A stretch of DNA of 13,720 bases from Dipetalonema caudispina (lineage: Eukaryota > Nematoda > Chromadorea > Rhabditida > Onchocercidae), in the NCBI GenBank assembly GCA_013365325.1, contig JABVXV010000704.1:1-13720 (forward strand). Reading direction: 5' to 3'. Numbering within the stretch: position 1 is the stretch's first letter; each line of letters begins with the position of its first letter. Below the pieces are notes generated by a model. It did no database searches, was not told the DNA's origin, and worked only from the letters and a program-made list of their open reading frames with translations. A program made the position numbers and the translations under genes. Shown here one piece after another: positions 9,192-13,720 of the stretch.

Positions 9192-9576
9192 TTATCTTAA
9201 GGCAGTAGCGGCAGCAGCAATCGTAGGCAATGGTAATGTTGATAAAAGTATTAGTAGTAAGGCTCTTAAGCTGAGAAATCGATTAGGATTATATAGGAGA
9301 AGCTTTTCAAAGTTATCATATATCAGCATTTATTGATTGAAAAGTGGATGATCAAAGAAGGTTCCAAATTTTACACGTGGCAGTTTATTTATTTATCAAT
9401 TTCTTATCATTACTCTGTTTGGTATGATATGATAAATGCTATCATTGCTGTTTAATATCGCATGCATAGATTTCATTTGTATTAAAAAATTTGTTATAAT
9501 CGTTATCACTGCTGTATCAATTACTGATATCTGTTATCGTATGCATTCATTATAAGATATATGAGGGAAATGATAA
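9192..9576. promoter_or_regulatory. Candidate promoter or enhancer with clustered GATA cores and an E-box
   Basis: GATAA or TTATC occurs at 9192, 9241, 9313, 9393, 9404, 9431, 9503, 9534 and 9572. That is nine in 385 bases, several times what I would expect from base composition alone. A CACGTG E-box sits at 9374-9379, and ATGCAT occurs at 9462 and 9541. The block lies about 250-630 bases upstream of the receptor start codon on its 5' side. GATA factors and bHLH proteins are known to bind such cores; binding here is inference. The direct repeat ATCTTAAGGC also occurs twice, near 9178 and 9194. Confidence 0.3.
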
Positions 9577-11911
9577 CAGTTTTCACTATCACTACTTCAG
9601 ATTTTATTTTAAAATTTGTTATGTATTATTATATTGAATGATTTAATTACCAAAATCTGAATTGAATTTTGTGTTTATTTAGGTGCTACTTTATTTGATA
9701 TTTGATTTTTATAATTTTGGACTTCTTTTAAAGATTTTGCAGAAAAAAAATGATACATAGATAAAAAATCCGATGAGATAGAATTGCAAAATATTTTTTA
9801 TGGAACTGCATTGCATTGCAAAAACATTGGCAGTTTTAACTAACAATGGTAGGAATAAAAAAAAAAAAATTTCATTTATTTTTCTGACAAGTTTTCCAGC
9901 CAAAACTTGCCAAATGTAAATAAATTAATTTTTGGAGGATATAGGAAGAAGCCATCAAATTTTTTTTTTTTTAAATTTCTGAAATGGATTGAAGACAGAA
10001 CATTGATGAGAAAATAAAGAAAAAAAGAAAGGGTGGGATTTTCCAAATTCATCGTTTTCAGTTATAAAAAGGAAAAACATTTACATAGAATATGAAGCGA
10101 TATTGACGGATAGACATTACTTTGACGAAAATTTGATGAAGAAAAGAAAAAAGAATTCATTGGTACATCAAAAACTATTGCAAATTTTTTTTTTATCTCT
10201 TTTGGTAGGAGTGAGAGTAAAAGGATTAGATATCTCAGGAGAAATCTTTACTACTACATTTGAAGAATCTGTGAATTTTTTTTCTTTTTTTTTTTTCAAA
10301 TTGATGAAGGATTGAAAATGGAAAACTTCATTAGATTGACAATTTCTTGCTTTATCAGACTTTTAGGAGCTAAGAAAGCAAGAAGAGAAAAGGGTAAAAA
10401 GTAGGAATTTTTAGGTTTGAATTTTTTTGTCTTCATAATAAATAATAGGAAAAGAAAGGAAGCTTTTTATTTTCTTATTCCACGCATTTCACGTATTTCA
10501 AAATATTCTTCATTTTATGAATAATTTCATAAATCTGATTATCCTATTTTCTTTAATGATAAATTTTTGTGTTATGAAAATGTGTGAAATAATTTCTGCA
10601 TCAAATGAATGTTATTTAATAAATATATATATTAATGACTAACATATACTTCTTTCCGATCGGAAATATTTCATTTTTCAAAAAAAGAAAAAAGAAAAGA
10701 AAGAGTTTTACTTCCGATTTACAACCTGATATTTATCCTATCTCATTTAATCAATTACTATCAGCTGCGCTATTGTACCACAATTATTCCACTTTCTGAA
10801 AAAATTTCCATAATAAATTCATTGTATTTCAAATGGAAAATTTAAAAGAGCAATTACAATTGAATAACATAAATGGTTCACATAGTATTTCATACTAACT
10901 ATTCCATCCACCTCCTCTCTTTCCTCTTTTTTTTTTTTCGTCAAATAAACTCATTTAATGAGATTGTTTCAGTATTAATCTCATTAAAGCTATTTATTAT
11001 TTCAATTTTTGTGAATATTATTCATTTGTCGTCTTTTTTGTCTTCTTTTTTTTCCCGATCAAATAACATTTTTCATACAAACGGAAAATTTATTTTCAAT
11101 AATTTTTAATTTTCGAAATGTTTTCAATTTATATTAATTCGTAAAAACTATTCATATCTTAATGATGTAAAAAGGAACAAAAAGTTAAAAAAATAAAGAA
11201 AGAATGAAAGGAAAAAAAAAAGGTGAACTGATAAATTAATGAAAAATGATATTTTCAAATTAAAATTAAATTTTTCTTTCTTTTCTTTTTTTTTTTTGTT
11301 CCAAATTATTGAAAATTGAAGAATGATGAGAAATTGGCAACGGAAAAATTATATTATTGTACGAAGAAAATTTTAAATCTGATATCTTTAGACGCTTTAA
11401 ATGATTTAATTTTTCAATTGAAAAAAGTTCTCTTATTAAACGAAGAGTAACTAATTCTAATTTTATGATGTTTATTTTTTATAATTTTTGTCACTATCTA
11501 AATGATTACAAATATTACTTGTATCGTTACTTTTTTCTATCAAACAATTTCAATTATTTAATACGATAAAATATGTTTTCAAAAATGCACATGATATATA
11601 AAAAATGAACTTATCATACATATTTATTGCAAACATTTTTTGTCGCATTAAAAAATTGGAATGATTTAACTTTTTAAGGGACAAAAATTTTTTGCTTTTT
11701 AAAAAATTTGAAAAATATTTATGAATATTTTAGAATTGGGAAAAATGAAATTGAGAAGCAAAAATATTTGTACATTTTATCAATAAGAAAAAAAGTATAG
11801 CCCTTTGTTTCCTGTTTTATCAAGGAATTTCTCACAAGATAGTATGGCATTTCAAAAATAAAATCAAGCGAATAAATTTAAATTAACCGCCAACAAAGTA
11901 CAAACAAATTC

Positions 11912-11935
11912 TTTTTTTTTTTTTTTTTTTTTTTT
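11912..11935. repeat. 24-base poly-T run
   Basis: There are 24 consecutive T on the plus strand within intergenic DNA. It could be the A-tail trace of an old retroposed element on the minus strand, but no element body is recognisable beside it. Confidence 0.9.
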
Positions 11936-12564
11936 GCTTTGCACATCTCTCATTTTGATTTTAATCAAAAATAGCATTAAAACGATCAACCAGCATTCGT
12001 AATGAAATTATCTATCTCTTAACCTTACATTTCCCTCCAAAATTTCATTCTTCAAAACTTCAAAAAGTCTTGAATTTAATTGATTTAAATTAATACTTAA
12101 TAATTGTGATCGGAAATTATTGATGCAGTATCCAAATTATTATACCTATATCTCTTCGACTAAAACTTATATTATCCGAAATGTAAAAGTTTCAAGGAAG
12201 CTAGTTTTTCGCGTGAAATACTTGAGAAACTGAATAACAACTGGATTAAAATTTCAACTACACGACTTACTGGTAGAATATAATTTAATTCGTTTATTTG
12301 ATAAATTCAACTTCATATTAATTGTAAATTAAGTTGCATTAGATTAACGAAATTAAAGACAAACAAGTCTAATTAAATTAACTAAAGTAACTAATCCTGG
12401 TACGATTGAAATTAATTTATCTCAAATGTAATAATGTATGAGAGGAAATACAGAACATATAAAAATTTTACTCCTTTTATAAAATTTTATCAAAATCGAA
12501 ATTTCGAAATTCCTTAACGACTACTACATTTTGCATCAAAAAAGTTATAAATTACTATTGTTGA

Positions 12565-12705
12565 TATCTGGAACTGATAAGGAAGAAGGACAACACAATA
12601 CACACTATCGAATTGGAATTACTTATTATAAGAAAATGTTTTGAAGATGATGATGATGACGATGGTATGAAAAGGCGAAGAAAGAAGGACAGAATTAAAG
12701 GTTAG
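12565..12705 (+). other. Short acidic-to-basic open frame with a donor-like end
   Basis: This frame starts after an in-frame TGA and ends with TAG at 12703-12705. A possible splice donor, AAAG-GTTAGT, lies at 12700/12701. It reads YLELIRKKDNTIHT, then a run of six Asp, then GMKRRRKKDRIKG, which resembles a nuclear-localisation patch. The Asp run comes from a GATGATGAC repeat, and similar GATGAT runs occur at 13321-13338. There is no ATG start, no strong acceptor and no partner exon. It may be chance. Confidence 0.15.
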
Positions 12706-12846
12706 TGATTCTTGTCATTGATAATGATATTGATGTTGTTGACAACATGAAATATTGCCGATATTATTTACACTTATCATTTTGATTTTATGTTAGCGAC
12801 TGTAAAAATGATATCGATAACAATAGAACAAATTATTTCTTCTGTT

Positions 12847-12875
12847 ACTACTATTATCATTATTATTATTACCAA

Positions 12876-12956
<81 letters not shown>

Positions 12957-13043
12957 TGTTATTATTACTATTATTACTATTATTATTATCATTATTATTA
13001 TTTTTATTACCATTATTATTACTATTATTCTTATTATTGTTAT
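12847..13043. repeat. (ATT)n microsatellite, perfect core 12877-12955
   Basis: The core is a perfect ATT array of about 26 units (79 bases), flanked by degenerate ATT/ACT copies out to about 13043. Open frames across it on both strands encode only poly-Ile and are artefacts. Confidence 0.95.
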
Positions 13044-13592
13044 GCTTTTATTTTTTTATATATCACATAATTGCATTAATCAGCGACAATAAAAAAATAT
13101 TGGTTAATTGTAACTGTAAAATTTGTAATAGACATTATAATGCTAATAAAGAATGTTAACCTAATAATTATCATCAATAATTCTTTCTTTCTTTGCTAAG
13201 ACATTCTTCAAAATAACGATTGCCAATGATAGCAATAAGAAGTGCAATTCTTATTCTTATTATTTTCATAAACATTGTAATTTGCTACTGATATATTTAT
13301 TTTTAAAATTTTTGCTGAATGACGATGATGATGATGGTGAAATTTTCATTAATGTAATTATAAAAAGTATGGATAATTATATGAAAATCATTAGTGTTTT
13401 TTTTTTCCATTTTTATATATTTCTTTTACTGCATATTGGAAATATATATTAATCAATGGTAACTGGAGATTATTTAAAAAAAAAAAAAAAACAGCAATAA
13501 CTATTACTATTATTGTTTTGATTGAGACAGCTATCTAATCATTGATAAAGGAATGATAACAGCACATATAACAATAATATTAACGAATTCAG

Positions 13593-13632
13593 CAATAACA
13601 ATAATAATAACAATAATAATAATAATAATAAC

Positions 13633-13720
<88 letters not shown>
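13593..13720. repeat. (AAT)n microsatellite cut by the window edge
   Basis: AAT/AAC triplets begin near 13593 and become a perfect AAT array from 13633 to the last base (88 bases visible). The true length is unknown because the window ends inside it. It is the reverse complement of the ATT array about 550 bases to the left. Confidence 0.95.

Larger units (their letters stand above)
9600..12840. other. AT-rich intergenic region, no supported gene
   Basis: This long AT-rich stretch has many A/T homopolymer runs. Open frames near 9709-9903, 10103-10315 and 10873-11109 translate to Phe-, Ser-, Ile- and Lys-rich strings with no motif and no clear splice borders, so I do not call them. The one exception is the short acidic-to-basic frame at 12565-12705, listed separately. 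Confidence 0.5.

Noticed and set aside
9179..9342. Plus-strand open stretch with an Ala run (AVAAAAIVGNGN)
   Set aside because: It has no start codon and no splice sites, it is short, and it overlaps the candidate regulatory block.
10103..10315. Plus-strand 70-codon ORF
   Set aside because: The Phe-, Lys- and Ser-rich translation comes from A/T runs, with no motif or exon borders.
12777..13092. Poly-isoleucine ORFs on both strands
   Set aside because: They are translations of the ATT microsatellite.

Overview
The window is strongly AT-rich eukaryotic DNA, most likely from a parasitic nematode and plausibly a filarial worm. This is inferred from base composition, short introns, trinucleotide microsatellites and a levamisole-type-like receptor gene. 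No species-specific marker was seen.

The one secure gene is on the minus strand at 8944-2855. It is a complete nicotinic acetylcholine receptor (nAChR) alpha subunit that I assembled by hand from 14 exons, all in frame. It has 1578 coding bases including the stop, giving 525 residues. The protein has a signal peptide, a 13-residue Cys-loop, vicinal cysteines in loop C, M1-M3, a variable cytoplasmic loop split over three exons, and M4. It fits the nematode UNC-38/UNC-63/ACR-8/ACR-12 group best, but I cannot assign an exact orthologue. Exons of 45 and 110 nt match the exon 3 and exon 4 lengths of vertebrate muscle alpha genes.

The left edge holds a short antisense fragment of eukaryotic 28S rRNA (169-296, minus), joined to an unidentified piece (1-168). 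Between it and the receptor gene, 511-1414 is less AT-rich and carries several minus-strand open blocks. Two pairs of these are joined by plausible introns in compatible phase. They may be the 3' end of a second, possibly degenerate, gene whose product I do not recognise.

Upstream of the receptor start, 9192-9576 has a cluster of GATAA/TTATC cores and one CACGTG E-box and is a candidate promoter region. The rest, about 9600-12840, is AT-rich DNA with homopolymer runs and no gene I can support. The right end has two long triplet arrays in opposite orientation: (ATT)n near 12877-12955 and (AAT)n from 13593 to the window edge. They are complementary and could pair.
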